Positions 21,141-33,124 of a stretch of DNA of 64,000 bases are shown piece after piece (positions within the stretch are counted from its first letter, which is position 1; the number at the start of each line of letters is the position of its first letter). Origin of the DNA: Mytilus californianus (taxonomy: Eukaryota > Mollusca > Bivalvia > Mytilida > Mytilidae). The stretch spans positions 49,789,278 through 49,853,277 of the forward strand of contig NW_026262701.1 in assembly GCF_021869535.1 (NCBI RefSeq). Reading direction: 5' to 3'. The notes below the pieces were generated by a model, which did not search any database, had not been told where the DNA came from, and saw only the letters and a program-made list of their open reading frames with translations. The position numbers were made by a program, and so were the translations under genes.

Positions 21141-21737
21141 TTACACTTTATAACAAAAACTGATCGGAGGCTTAGCATAGGCAATCATTTTTTTCTCATT
21201 TTATACCTGTAAAGAACAGTTCAGAACAGTTAAAATATGTTAGCAAGTCACGAGTGAAGATAAAAAAAAATATAACACTGTCAATATTGAATTTGAAGGA
21301 CACAAATGCAATTTTAATGGAATATTTGCCACTGTGAAATCACCAATTGACAGCAGCAACTCTTCAAATACAGTAATTTTATTCCTATTCTACTGCAATG
21401 ATTTGTAATAAAATTTTTTCAAATTAAAAAATTTGAAATATCCCCAAAAAATCATCTGTGTTGGCACACTGGTGTTGACCAGACCTTCAACCATAGAATT
21501 GACTGCAGATGTCTAATCAAAAGAAGCATTTCTTGTTATGTTATATTACAATGACAGTTTAATTGAGACTAGACTACAAAAAGCAGAACAGATTTGTAGT
21601 TAGTTGATATACATACTCATTTATGTTGATAAAACTCATGTTATGACCAAATCTTATATTCTAGCAATTCTTTCAAGAGTTATGTCTTCTGTATTGATAT
21701 TTAGACTGTGGTCAAAATATAGACAAATTTATTTTAG

Positions 21738-21943
21738 GGAGTATTGATGAAGATGCTATGTGTGTTGCCATGACAGCAACCCATCCTATTGGATTATGGG
21801 AAACCAAAAACTGTACATTAGAAAAGTCCTACATTTGTGAATATCCTAGAGAAGGTTACACTACACCTACAACTACAACTACTACAGTAGCACCTGTATT
21901 CTGTCCTCCATCTTGGATAGAGTTTAATGGTTATTGTTACAAG
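21738..21943 (+). CDS. Exon 7: CTLD2 C-terminus, Thr linker, CTLD3 start
   Basis: The acceptor is TTTATTTTAG, phase 1; the donor GTAGGA is phase 0. SIDEDAMCVAMTATHPIGLW, then ETKNC and SYIC, give the closing Cys of CTLD2, with LWETKNC replacing the WND motif. A linker with six consecutive Thr (TTPTTTTTTVAP) follows and is a likely O-glycosylated spacer. The exon ends in FCPPSWIEFNGYCYK, the first Cys pair of CTLD3. Confidence 0.93.
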
Positions 21944-22880
21944 GTAGGACATACTCCTGCTTTATGTTTTCAATAGTTATCTCCCTTGTTATTTTTTTCT
22001 TTCATATACCCATATCTACATCTACAACCACTACATTGCAATCTGAAAACTATCCAGGAATAAAAACAATGGTTTACTTTTTTCAATAGTTACCTTTCTT
22101 CCTTTTATCTTTCTGTTATCAAAATTTACATCTGCCTCAACATCTGTGATATTAAAATTTGCAACGTGTCCTCTTTCATTTGGGCGATTTAATGGTTGTG
22201 TTACCATTAAGAATACCACTTGTTTTTATAGTTACTGTCATTATTTTCTTCTTAACTCACATTAAACCTGCAGCTTGCTTGAAAGATATATAATGGGAGG
22301 ATATTCCCTCTGTTCATATATGTCAACTGTTCCCTCCGTTGTTTTGTTTTCCTTCCTAAAGTACCTCTGCACTACATTTAAACCAGCAGTTTATGATTGG
22401 AGTGTTTTCATTCCAGTTTACATTATTTGGTGATCAGCATTTGCCTAGTAACAGGGTATATCTAATTCTCACCCTAGGGTATAGAAACAAGTCCAGTTTC
22501 TCCAACTAAGGCTAAATGTTAACATCATACCATATCATAGCTAACCCTCTATATTGTGCTTATCACTTTTTCCAAAAATAATTGTCTTATTGATCAGAGT
22601 TCTCATAATCTTTTTTTCCCTGGTGGTCCTTGAAGAAAATTTGCTGGTTCTCACTATAATAATTTCTATTGCAAAATACTAAATATGTGTCGATCCTTTG
22701 CAAAAATTTGCTGGTAGAAACCTTTTGTAGACAGTTTTTGAAACAATTTTTCGAGAACTCTGATTAACAATTTTAACCTGAGGGATTATGTTAACTGTTG
22801 TCAATTTTTCCATAATAGGTTGAAAGTTTCTTACATGCATTACATCACTACAATTATAGATGTTGATAACTAATGGTTTA
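21944..22880 (+). other. Intron, nothing specific
   Basis: No coding or element ends recognised. The minus-strand frame 22031-22219 has no identifiable content. Confidence 0.5.
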
Positions 22881-22884
22881 TACT

Positions 22885-23312
22885 CTTTTTATATCCCACG
22901 CAATTTTTGAGTCAGGTATGTGTTTTTAACCTGTCAGTCCTGTTCTTGTCATCAAAACTCCTCTGAAACCACACAACAGAATTTCATGAAACTTTATAGA
23001 TAATAAGGACATACTATGTAGATGTGCATATGGACAGGAAATTATGATTCAATTTTTTTTTCTAGGAGTTATGCCCCTTTGCACTTATTGGCCTCAATAT
23101 ACTACTGCAACAGATTGTCATCGCAACTCCTCTGAAACTACACAACAGAATTTCATGAAACTTTGTAGATAATAAGGACATACTATGTAGATGTGCATAT
23201 CGACAGGAAATTATGATTCAATTTTTTTTTCTTATACAATTTTCTTTTCCTACAGTTATTTTATTTCTCCAGTGACAATGTGGGGACGTGGGGTATGTGA
23301 GCGTGCTCACTA
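22885..23312 (+). repeat. Dispersed repeat with about 170-bp internal duplication
   Basis: Two tandem units run from about tgtcatcaaaactcctctg to attatgattcaattttttttt. The core AACAGAATTTCATGAAACTT is present twice (near 22978 and 23147). The repeat ends GGGACGTGGGGTATGTGAGC gtgctcact. It lies directly left of the Helentron-like fragment. Confidence 0.8.
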
Positions 23313-24086
23313 AGGTTCTTTAATTGCCCTTTATAGTCAATTTTTAACCATTTTTCGTAAATTTTTGTGATCTTTTACAAAAATCGTCTCCTCTGAAACT
23401 ACTAGGCCAAATAGAATCAAACTTGTCCACAATCATCATTAGGGTATCTAGTTTAAAAAATAAGTCCGATGACCCCGCCCGCAAACCAAGATGGCTGACA
23501 TGGCTAAAAAATAGTATATAGGGTAAAATGCAGTTGTTGGCTCATATCTCTGAAACCAATGCATTTAGAGCAAATCTGACAGGATAAAATTGTTCATTAG
23601 TTCAAGATCTATATGCCCTGAAATTTTCAGACCAATCAGGCAACACGTTGTTGGGTTGCTGCCCCTGAATTGGTAATTTTAAGAAAATTTTGCAGCTTTT
23701 GGTTATTATCTTGAATATTATTATAGATAGAGATAAACTGTAAACAGCAATAATGTACAGCAAAGTAAGATCTACAAATAAGTCAAACATGACCAAAATT
23801 GTCGATTGACCCCTTAAGGAGTTGTTGCCCTTTATAGTCAATTTTTTACAATTTTCATAAATTTTGTAAATTTTTGTAAATTTTTACAAAATATTTTCCA
23901 CTGTAACTACTGGGCCAAGTTCATTAAAGATAGAGATAATTGTAGGCAGCAAGAATGTTCAGTTAAGTAAGATCTACAAACACATCACCATCACCAAAAC
24001 ACAATTTTGTCATGAATCCATCTGTATCCTTTGTTTAATATGCACATAGACCAAGGTGAGCGACACAGGCTCTTTAGAGCCTCTAG
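23313..24086 (+). mobile_element. Helentron-like element, 5'-truncated
   Basis: Family body (acaaaaatcgtctcctctg, gggtatctagtttaaaa, gttgggttgctgcccctg, gcaaagtaagatctac) leads to a complete 3' end: GGTGAGCGACACAGGC, hairpin GGCTCTTTAGAGCC and TCTAG before TTTT. The AGCTCACC 5' end is absent. Confidence 0.8.
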
Positions 24087-25407
24087 TTTTGAGTTGTTTG
24101 TGTGTTTAATAATGGACCAATGTGCCAATTTCCTGCCCATTACCTAAGGTCGATTGCTTTGCAGAAAATACCTATTAGATTTGTTGTTATATTGTTCTGG
24201 TATGCATGAAATATCTGCCACTTGGCCTGCAAGCAATCAAAAGTTAAATAATTTCCTTGTTAGGTGATTTATGAAGTACAATAGCTCTGCTGGTTGTCAA
24301 TGATGAATATATTTTAATAAAACATAGATATTTATATTGTAATAATTATATTTTTCTGTGTTGAGTACTCAGTAAGTGATCTTCATTCCAATTTTCATTC
24401 ATTTAATTACAGTTCAGTAAATTACAGTTTTTGATGTTGCTGTATAATTGAATAGACATGTCGCTGTGTGAACATTTAGATTTTTAAGTTGTTACTTAAA
24501 TGTAAAAAACCAAAAAAATTATTGACCAATTTGAATAGAAAGGTTTTGATTTAGGGAAACGTTACTGTTATTTGATAGGATGTTGTGACTGCTTTATAAC
24601 TTTTATACAAGACGAAAATGAACTGTTGAATAGTGTCGAATTTATTCATTTGCTTGCAGTCAATTCAGTGCTGTTCAGTAGCTTTTCAGACAACTCAGTA
24701 TGATGGTAATGTGTACTGATGAAAAGAACTACTGAACAGTCTAAATATAGACTGAACAGATCTTAATTGACCGCCAGCGAATTGTCTGAACAGTACTGAA
24801 TATACTGCAGAGGATAAGTGGGAAAATAGACTGAAAGACTAAAAATGACTAAACTATTTTTTGATCAGACTTCTAATAGCTGTTCACATCAAAATGACCG
24901 TCTCAGATCAAAATTGGTTTACTAGTGTATAAATGTTATCATGTGGCCCAACAGCTTCCAGCTGGAGTGACACATGGAGATCACTACTGTCCACAAGAGT
25001 CGCAGTACATGTTAATCCATAATTCCTTGAAAACAGCCTGACAAAATTCAACCAGACTTACAAATATTACAGGACATGATCTGTGTAATTTTAAGGTTTC
25101 CTATACCAAAGTTCAACTACTTATTGGTAAAGGTATCCATACAATAAATCAAAATGGTAATTAAATATTTATTACTTTTTACAGGATAAATTGCAAGATA
25201 AGTTATTAACTTTATATTTATGATCGATGTTATGTCCTCAAGTTGAAAAAACCAAAACTTGTTGAAATAATCAAGTTGAAAAAACCAAAACTTGTTGAAA
25301 TAATCAAGTTGTACAGTTTGCTTTGCAAAGAAGATTTTGGTCTTTGTAAATAATGACATGGTGTTTGTTCGGATACCTTAACTGGTTTTGTGTTTTCTTT
25401 GTTAAAG
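24087..25407 (+). other. Intron; contains a 33-bp tandem duplication
   Basis: Mostly unassigned. At about 25242-25309 a 33-bp unit (core AAAAACCAAAACTTGTTGAA) is present twice. Around 24655-24800 there are scattered motifs of the CTGAACAG/CTGTTCAG type in both orientations, but no clear element ends. Confidence 0.55.
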
Positions 25408-25535
25408 AGTATTAACGAGAATGGGGCAAAAAGAACTTGGATGAAGAGCCGCGACTTCTGTCGAGAGAGAGGAGCAGATTTAGTCAGTATTCACAGTAGT
25501 GAAGAAAACAATTTTCTGAGAAACAGAATGATTCG
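25408..25535 (+). CDS. Exon 8: CTLD3 N-terminal half
   Basis: Acceptor TTTGTTAAAG, phase 0; donor GTACTA, phase 2. The product SINENGAKRTWMKSRDFC, then RERGADLVSIHSSEENNFL, is a textbook CTLD helix 1, the D-L-V-S-I-H-S-S-E-E strand-helix and N-F-L. A neighbouring AG two bases downstream would break the frame. Confidence 0.92.
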
Positions 25536-25987
25536 GTACTATATAATATGCACTTTTTAACTTCCTTTCTTTCTATTTTTTCTTTCTTAGATTTTTAAAG
25601 TCTTTTACAACCAAATTTATGTACATGTAAACAAATTTTCTCGCAAACAGAATAAAGGTTGTTGATTAGTTGAGTAAACCTTAAATTTCTTGAGCTTCAC
25701 CTGAGTAATGTTGGCTTCAAGTACTATCAGTTAGTGATGTTTGCATAATAATTAATTGTCAATTGACTCCATTAAGGAGTTATTGCCCTTGATTTGCCAA
25801 TTTTGCAATTTTGTTTGCATTTTAGGCAATAGAAGTCATTGCCCTTAAAAGTTGATTTTTGGTGATATAGTAGTTTGATAAACACTTATCGTATTCTTTT
25901 AAGCAGCTCTATATCAAATAGAATTAACAAATTGTGCCTGTTCCAAGTCAGGAGCCTGTTGGTTTATGTCTGTTATATTCGTTTTTT
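25536..25987 (+). other. Intron, nothing specific
   Basis: A few short phrases (gagttattgcccttgattt near 25772) resemble the Helentron-like body but no ends are present. Confidence 0.5.
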
Positions 25988-26390
25988 ATGCCCCCGCCGT
26001 AGTGAGAGGGCATTAAGTTTTTACCCGTCCATGTCCCAAAATTGGTTTCCGTTCTCTAACTTTAGTTTGCCTCAACCAAATGTTATGAAACTTATACACA
26101 ATGCTTATTTCCACAAAATAGAGATCAAGTTTGAATTTTGGTAGCGTCACTCTAACTGTTCTGACTCTTTATAAATGGAAAATTACAAAAAATTTAGTTT
26201 CCGTTCTGTAACTTAAGTTTGCCCAACCAAACATTATGAAACCTTTACACAATACTTATTACCACAAAACTCAGATCAAGTACAAATTTGGGTAGAGTCA
26301 CTTTTATTGTTCTTGAGTTATGTCCCTTTATAATGTTGTATGCAAGCGTGGGGCATCATTTGTGTCCATGGGGACACATTCTCCATTTTT
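25988..26390 (+). repeat. Dispersed repeat (GCCCCCGCCG family), two internal units
   Basis: It begins TATGCCCCCGCCGTAGTGAG and ends GTGGGGCATCATTTGTGTCC then acacattctcc. Two tandem units of about 155-170 bp share TTATGAAACYTWTACACAAT and cttattnccacaaaa. Structure is like repeat E: a G/C-rich head, a tandem body and a tail near ggacacattct. Confidence 0.75.
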
Positions 26391-26399
26391 TTGTTCGTA

Positions 26400-27235
26400 A
26401 ATTGAATTGTTATAAATTAGGCCTCTAGTTGTCTTGTTTGAATTGTTTCACATTTTTCATGTCAGAGCCTCTTATAGTTGATTTTACCAGATGGATTTTT
26501 ATCATTCAGTCTCTGGTGGATATTCATCTCATTGACAATCATACCACATCTCCTTTTTTTTATATTACAAGAAAATTTGTTAGTATCTGTGGTAAACCAT
26601 CAATCTAATTCGATATTCCCTTATACACTGGAGACATTGATTACACATGTCAAAAGTTTGGAGTCTTTTCTTTTTATTCCAATTTTAAGACATATGAACT
26701 CCAGCTCAAAATAAGATGAAAGACCACTTTTACTTGAGAAGGGTTTATCAATGTTTCTACTGTTTAAGGTTTTTTATCAAAATAAAAATAAGGAGATGTG
26801 GTATGATTGCCAATGAGACAACTATCCACCAGAGTTGAAATGATGTAGAAGTTAGCAACTATAGATCACTGTTCTGCCTTCAACAATGAGCAAAACTCAT
26901 ACTGTATATAGTAAGCTATAGAAGACCCCAAAATGACAAAATGCGAAACAATTCTTAACCAAATTCCTGATTTATGACAAAATAATGTACGAAATACAAA
27001 TATGGCGGACAGCAACCAACAGCAACCACTTCATTACTGGCTCCTATTTTTGAACAGGCACACAAGAAAAGGGGGGGGGGGGTGTGTTAGCAGCAATGTT
27101 TGTGAGAACTTAACATCTCCTTACCTAGGACAATGGTGTTGGAGCACAATATAAGTACAAATCAGTTTGAAATGGCTTAACTCAACAAATTGGTTAGAAT
27201 ATAAAAACAACCAAAAAAAAACAAGACACAAAGTA
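26400..27235. repeat. Repeat C pieces in opposite orientations
   Basis: About 26430-26560 is a minus-strand fragment (ttcatctcattgacaatcat then accacatctcc). From 26783 a longer plus-strand copy begins AGATGTGGTATGATTGCCAA and runs through tatggcggacagcaacc, a G-run and gacaatggtgttggagcac. It is the most complete copy in the window and shows how the parts at 5137 and 6306 belong together. Confidence 0.7.
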
Positions 27236-28438
27236 CCAATCTAAGAATTCACAATTGTTTAAAGCTAGTTCTAAGCCCATAACAACTATGAATAAATCAT
27301 GTTCTAACAGTTTTAAGTATTAATCAGTGAACATCCAATGGATTTAGTGTAAAGACATCATAAACAGTTTGCCAAAATATGAGAGAATAGTATAGAAAGG
27401 ATATAGAAGCATAAGTTTTCATAATTATATAGCAATAAATATTTAGTCATATTTTAATTTGTCAAAAACAAAATCAATGTAAGTAGCGATGAAAGCAATA
27501 TTCAAATAAATTACTACAGTATTAAAGTGATGACCTATATTAGAATAAGTTTATTCAAAGGATCAATGCGTTTACATAAACCGTTACTTATTTTTATGGG
27601 CTATATAAACAATATCACTAAAAATTAGGATGTGATGTATCGTTTTAATCAGAATTCTACAGGTGCAGCTAAACTTCCAAACCAAATATTTGTATATATG
27701 AAAGAATTCAGTAAAGGTTAAGTAATTTGTGGTAATAAAATCCAGAACTTAATTATTTAACCATTTAAATTTATAGCGTCATGGGCTTACCAAACGAATT
27801 TGGGAAAAATGCACATGACAAGAAGGAGCCAAAGGAAGATCACCATCCAAAAAATAAAATTCAGACCAATTTTGATTGAAGGCTACATTTATTTTGGTGT
27901 ACATGCCCTCTTTAAACATAAATAGCCCACAGAGATGACTGTGTAATAGAAATATGGCAACTTTTGTCTTTTTCCGACTGGTAGTAAAACCCTTGCAAGT
28001 GTAGGACGTCTGTTTGGCTGTGCAGGATTAACAAGTACACAGTCACGTCTGGTCAAAATGAGGACATTAAATCTTATGCCTTGTGTAGAAAGATTGCTAT
28101 GCACTCTGCATGTTAAGAACCCTTGCAACAACTTATTGAGGGGGTCTGTAGGTGCAATACAAAATTTCCGTCCCTATCCAATGTACCCTCATTTTTCAGT
28201 GGCAGTCAAAATTTCCCAAACCTTCTTGCCAGACAGTGTTTATTACAGGACCTACCTATTGAATTTATTGTTAAATTGATGTTGTCCTCAACATGCATGA
28301 AATATTTGCCTCTGAACGTCTTGAACAACCAACAATGAATCAATCAATTTAAATTTGATATAGTTTTTATTGTCGATTACATTTGTGTTAGCCAATATCC
28401 TCTCTTTAAACTTTATATAGTTCAACTATACTTTTTAG
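27236..28438 (+). other. Intron, nothing assigned
   Basis: Overlapping short frames on both strands at 27889-28338 have no domain I recognise. The acceptor ACTTTTTAG of exon 9 ends the stretch. Confidence 0.5.
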
Positions 28439-28494
28439 TTACCGTAACTATGGTGACATTTGGGTTGGTTTAAATGATAGAGATTCAGAAAATG
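28439..28494 (+). CDS. Exon 9: CTLD3 WVGL strand (micro-exon)
   Basis: A 56-nt exon between ACTTTTTAG and GTAAGT, phase 2 in, phase 1 out. It encodes YRNYGDIWVGLNDRDSEN, the WIGL-equivalent strand and the start of the long loop. The phase match and the strong donor make it convincing despite its size. Confidence 0.9.
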
Positions 28495-28795
28495 GTAAGT
28501 TTACTTTTTATTTTTATAAATTGTTTGATATTTGCAGTTTTCCAATTTTCTAAATGCATTTATATGAGGGAAGACCTTAGTTTACAGACAGTAAAAGTTA
28601 TATTTGATTCATTTATTTTCCTGTATTGAGCAAAAATTGTATTTTTGTTGATATTTCATATCATGGTTTTACCAAAGTCTGCATACAAGCATGTAGAAAA
28701 TTTGTACTTCCTTGAACAGTTAAATTTGTAGTTTACCTATACCTACGAAATTCACAAAAAGTTAGTGTCCAATGATTAAGGACGAGTCTACAGTA

Positions 28796-28985
28796 CTGTA
28801 AATTTAAAAATTATTGCGAATAATGCGACTGAGTGAGTATCGAAATAATAAGAACTTGAATTCCAATATCTGATACATATATCTGCATCCATATTTTTCA
28901 GAAATCGCAATAATTAATCTCACATTTTTGTCTATTCTTAAAAAATCACACTAATAAATGCACGCAATAATTTCTGAATTTACAG
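28796..28985. mobile_element. Palindromic MITE, CTGTAAATTC family, copy B
   Basis: The 190-bp copy begins CTGTAAATTTAAAAATTATT and ends TTTCTGAATTTACAG. TA is on both sides (28794-28795 and 28986-28987). Internal phrases GCGAATAATGCGACTGAGTG and cgcaataattaatct match copy A. Confidence 0.9.
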
Positions 28986-29129
28986 TAGTTGGTTGAGATT
29001 CTTCAAAGTGTTCCATATTTATTTGAACCAATTCGAATTTGCCACCAAGATATGTTTGTCTGTAAAAAGGTAGGTACCAAAATGTCGAGGTGTTGTTAAT
29101 TTTGTTTCTAATTTTAATTTTATGTTTAG

Positions 29130-29297
29130 GTTTTGAGTGGTCTGATGGATCCCCAGTGGACTTCATGATGTGGGCAACAAATGAACCCAACAATAAATAT
29201 CAACAAGAAGATTGTGCTACGATTAATAGATATGGCAGCGGATGGAATGATGATAATTGCTACAAGGTTAAATCATTTGTTTGCAAAATTCAGAAAG
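29130..29297 (+). CDS. Exon 10: CTLD3 C-terminal half, canonical EPN and WND
   Basis: Acceptor TTATGTTTAG, donor GTAAAA; phase 1 at both ends. The product FEWSDGSPVDFMMWATNEPN, then QQEDC and GSGWNDDNCYK, then SFVCKIQK, has the complete calcium/sugar set: EPN, an acidic residue before the conserved Cys, and WND. EPN is associated in the family with mannose-type specificity. Of the domains here, CTLD3 and CTLD5 are the best candidates for sugar binding. Confidence 0.95.
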
Positions 29298-30425
29298 GTA
29301 AAAAAACAGGTCATATGACATCGGTTACATAGCTATAGGTGTAATACCACTAATTCGGGCCCGGTCAGAAAGCACATACCAGAAAGTAGTACATATTTAA
29401 CACAAAATAGTTCCTACGCATGGGTGTAACTTTCAAAATATGTAGAATATTTAGGTACTTTTGGTATCAAATGAAAGCTGAATGACTGGTGATCATTGTA
29501 GAACACTCTTTGACTTGTAATTTTGAATAATACAAAAATTGCTTGAAATTTAAAAAGGAGGGTATATTTTGCCTGTTTGTCAGATCTGAAGTCCCTGTTT
29601 TGGTACATCTAAAGTTCCAGAAACCAGTTCTCTCTTATATGCCATTGAAGGTATGTTGATTTTTCAGTACAAGACACAATAAAGTGTTGCTTTGACATGC
29701 ACTGATTGTCTCTTTATTTGAACTTAAAACAAAATTGAGGAATTTAACATAGAAAGCAAAATATGGCCATGAATTAGTGGTGTACTTCCTATATATTGAA
29801 AATTACAGTAGAAAGATATGTTGAGTTGCTATGGCAACTGTTGCATAATCAATGTGTCTGCTCTTCAGATATTGATTGGAGCCTCCCTATATTTATTTCA
29901 ATAATTGATGAAACTCTTCTTAAAATAGTCTTCACACTAGGTTGGTCAAATCATCCTCTTTGTTCACACAATATAGAGTGCCCAACTACCTGTTTAAGCT
30001 AATACCTTCATTATACCCACTGCAAAACACACTTTGGGGTGGGATAATATTGGGATCATTTTGTCCTGCATTAATCAGCTGAGAATTTTAAAGAACAGAT
30101 TATAATGGCTGGGGACCCCCCTTTTTATACATACTGTGCACACAATAACAACACAAATAGCCCGCTTACATTAAAGGTTAATCATGTGACGCAATATAAA
30201 CAATTACACAGCAATCCAAAAATTTTGATGTAAACATGAATTTATTAGTTCTGGCATTGATATTGCAATATAAAACGGTAATTAGTATTAACAATAAGTG
30301 CAATAATAAATATGTCCTATGAATGTCTCAAGTTTGCAATAAATTCATAGCAGAAGTATGGAGAGAAAATCTGAATTTGCTCGAACGACTTAAACAATCA
30401 AAGATATGACCACAATAAAACTTCA
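29298..30425 (+). other. Intron, nothing specific
   Basis: No ORF with domain content. Around 30008-30060 there is a short phrase (tggggtgggataatattg) like the heads of dispersed repeats in this window, without a recognisable end. Confidence 0.5.
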
Positions 30426-30429
30426 TGAC

Positions 30430-30960
30430 ATGCATGAAGGAATATAATCTAGTCCAACATGTTAATAGAGGAAATAATCCAATTTACTTGCTTCAATATT
30501 GCAACATGAGGTAAAAGCATGTAAGTGCAAATCCCACTAAACAGCAAGAGGGATATTGATGAACATTAACACAATTATAGAACACTACCTGAGAATGTGC
30601 ATGAATGAATATAATCCTGTCTCCACATGTTAAAGGGGAGATAATCAAATTAACTTTCTTCATTTTATAGCATGTAAGCACAAATCTTCCTAAATGGCCA
30701 GACAGATATTTATGAAATTTTACAGAGTTGTAGAACTGTCTGAGAATGTGCATGAATGAATATAATCCTGTCTCCACATGTTAAAGGGGAGATAATTCTA
30801 TTAACTTTCTTTATTTCATAACATGTAAGCACAAATCCTCCTAAATGGCTAGAAAGATATTTATGCAACTTTACACAGTTGTAGAACTGCCTAAATATGT
30901 GCATGAAGGAATAAGAAACTTTGCACAGGGAGATAAATAAACTTCAATTTTGCAATATAT
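30430..30960. repeat. Tandem repeat, about 150-bp unit, four copies
   Basis: The core GTGCATGAATGAATATAATC, then cacatgttaaaggggagata and catgtaagcacaaatc, recurs with a period close to 150 bp. The two central units (30591 and 30741) are most alike and the outer ones are diverged. Minus-strand frames across it are repeat artefacts. Confidence 0.88.
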
Positions 30961-31290
30961 AATAATAAAATGCAACTCCTCCTAAAAGGATATCTGTTAG
31001 TAACTAGAATCTAACTGACATGAGACTGTTAATTGCCTAAAAGCTTTCATACTTGGTAGGATTGTTTGTCATCATGTGTAGTTAAGTTTATTATACTGTC
31101 ATTTTGATTGACAATTCTTTCTAGAGTTATGTGACTTTGATCATGTTTGAGTCAGCCATTTTTGGCTCTATGTCACCACTTTGGATTTTAAGGTGGAAAA
31201 GGAATCTTAAAGGCACATATGAGTTGAGTGTAGGGCTTTTTTCATTACAACAATTGAATGTGATAACACAATTTAAATTATATGTTTCAG

Positions 31291-31329
31291 GGATGCCATT
31301 GATAGAACCAAATGACACATACACTAAAG
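31291..31329 (+). CDS. Exon 11: 13-residue linker micro-exon
   Basis: A 39-nt exon between TATGTTTCAG and GTAAGT, phase 1 at both ends. It encodes MPLIEPNDTYTK, joining CTLD3 to CTLD4. Because it is symmetric it can be skipped without frame change. I include it because both splice sites are strong and the phase fits; a transcript would be needed to confirm it. Confidence 0.7.
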
Positions 31330-31539
31330 GTAAGTATGTGTGCAAGAAGTCTTTTTGATTGTAAGTTACTGTAACTTTGAAGTGTATGAGTTATAATTGC
31401 AAGGTGAGAGCTATAAAATAAGCCTGAAATTAAGAAACACAGAATTGATTCAAATTTTTTAAAAAATTCACAAATTTTGAGAAACTGTTTTTTATTGCTT
31501 CAATTTTAAGATGCAGATATCATATGCTTTTCCAAATTT

Positions 31540-32070
31540 CATACCTGCCAACTTTTGAAAATTCCCATGGAGGTTTTAGTGCGCGACATCATTACAATTT
31601 TCTTTTCATTTGCATGATTTGTACTTATATTATTGTGTTGAAAAGACAGTACATGTAGCTACAACTCAGCTAGAATACCAGTTAAAAATATGGACAAAGA
31701 AGAACATTCATCTGATTCCTAGTGAAAAATAAAAGAATGTACTTTGTCTACCATGATCATGATTTTTACAATTCTGACATACAGAGTATTACCACTCAAA
31801 AATTCCAAACAAGTTCGAATGTTTCCATGTTTGCAATGCTCCATAATCATGAGAAACATCAAATTTGATTGGCTTATTAGCATAATCACAAGAAACATTG
31901 ATTTTAATTGGCTAATCACAATTGTCTCCTGAAATTTCAAAATCGGGAACCAACAAATTTTTCATGTAGAATTTCACAAAATTGTGTTTTAGAGCTTTCT
32001 TTCACGATCACGATTGTGCAATTGGGAGAAGGGGTTAAAATCGCCTAAATAGTGAAAGCTGGCAGGTATG
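31540..32070. mobile_element. Non-autonomous TIR element, 6-bp TSD (CATACCTGCC family)
   Basis: The 531-bp element begins CATACCTGCCAACTTTTGAA and ends GAAAGCTGGCAGGTATG. AAATTT is duplicated at 31534-31539 and 32071-32076. A related element lies at 49632-49878, and a fragment at about 44715. Complementary short frames inside it carry no domain. Confidence 0.85.
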
Positions 32071-32811
32071 AAATTTTCTGCAGTCAGATTAACAGTTTAA
32101 TTTGGGGATAGATGTGGTGAAAACTTGCATTTTGTTAAAAGTCACAAATTCCGAGAAATGTCTTCTTATTGTAGGATTTCAATAAAAAAAGATTTCAGAG
32201 TGATTGAAGGTTCCAAAATAAAAAAAAAATGGTTTAAAATTACTTTTTGTTAAAAATCAAAAATTTTGAGAAATATCTTTTTTGTTTAAATAAATATTTA
32301 AAAATATACATAGGTAAAATATGCATTCTAAATTGTTTCCAGATGTCAAAATTCTGATATCAACATAGTTTTTGTTAAATAAGGATTTATTCTGAGAAAC
32401 ATCTGTTTTTGCTAGGATTTCAATGAAAATTGATATGTAGTTATAATTTGACTTAAAAAATGATTTTCTGTGTCAAAAATTATTGTTTGCCCACCAAAAT
32501 ACATAGTGCTTGTATTTTAACAAAACCTATATTTGACCCAATTTTACAGTTCGCAGATTGTGGAGCCTGATTGTGCTAGTTCGGCAAGGTATTCTATAGG
32601 CACAAATTATACTTTTGTATAATTTTATAAAACAAAATCTTGATTCAAAACTTTAAAAGAGTTGAGGGAAAAATCAAAAGCATTCCGCATGACTTCAATT
32701 GTTATCCACAAGTATCGATTTATTTGCTATCTGATTGGTCCTTTCATGTTTTTGTATGTAATACTGGAAAAGAAATGCTTATCAATTCTGATATTATTGT
32801 TCTACTTACAG

Positions 32812-32972
32812 AATATTGTGAAAGTGATTGGCTATATTTTGATGGCTATTGTTACTTCATAAAACAATATGACTCGAAAAATTTCAAAGATGCAGCAGAA
32901 ATGTGTTATGATAAAAAATCCAACTTACTCAGCATCCATTCTCAGCATGAAAGTAATTGGATTTTAGAGCAA
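32812..32972 (+). CDS. Exon 12: CTLD4 N-terminal half
   Basis: Acceptor TCTACTTACAG, phase 1; donor GTAAGC, phase 0. The product YCESDWLYFDGYCYFIKQ, then NFKDAAEMCYDK and NLLSIHSQHESNWIL, has the long-form Cys pair, helix 1 with its Cys, and the LLSIHS-x-x-E helix 2. Confidence 0.93.
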
Positions 32973-33124
32973 GTAAGCTTAATGTTGAACATAATGTAAT
33001 TAAAAGAATATATATATCTACGTTTGAATTTATTTTGGGTTATCAAAGATAAAGGAGGTTATCTAGAGTATATTTGGAATCATGTTGTGTGACTTATGTC
33101 CGTATCTAATTTTTCATCAACCGA

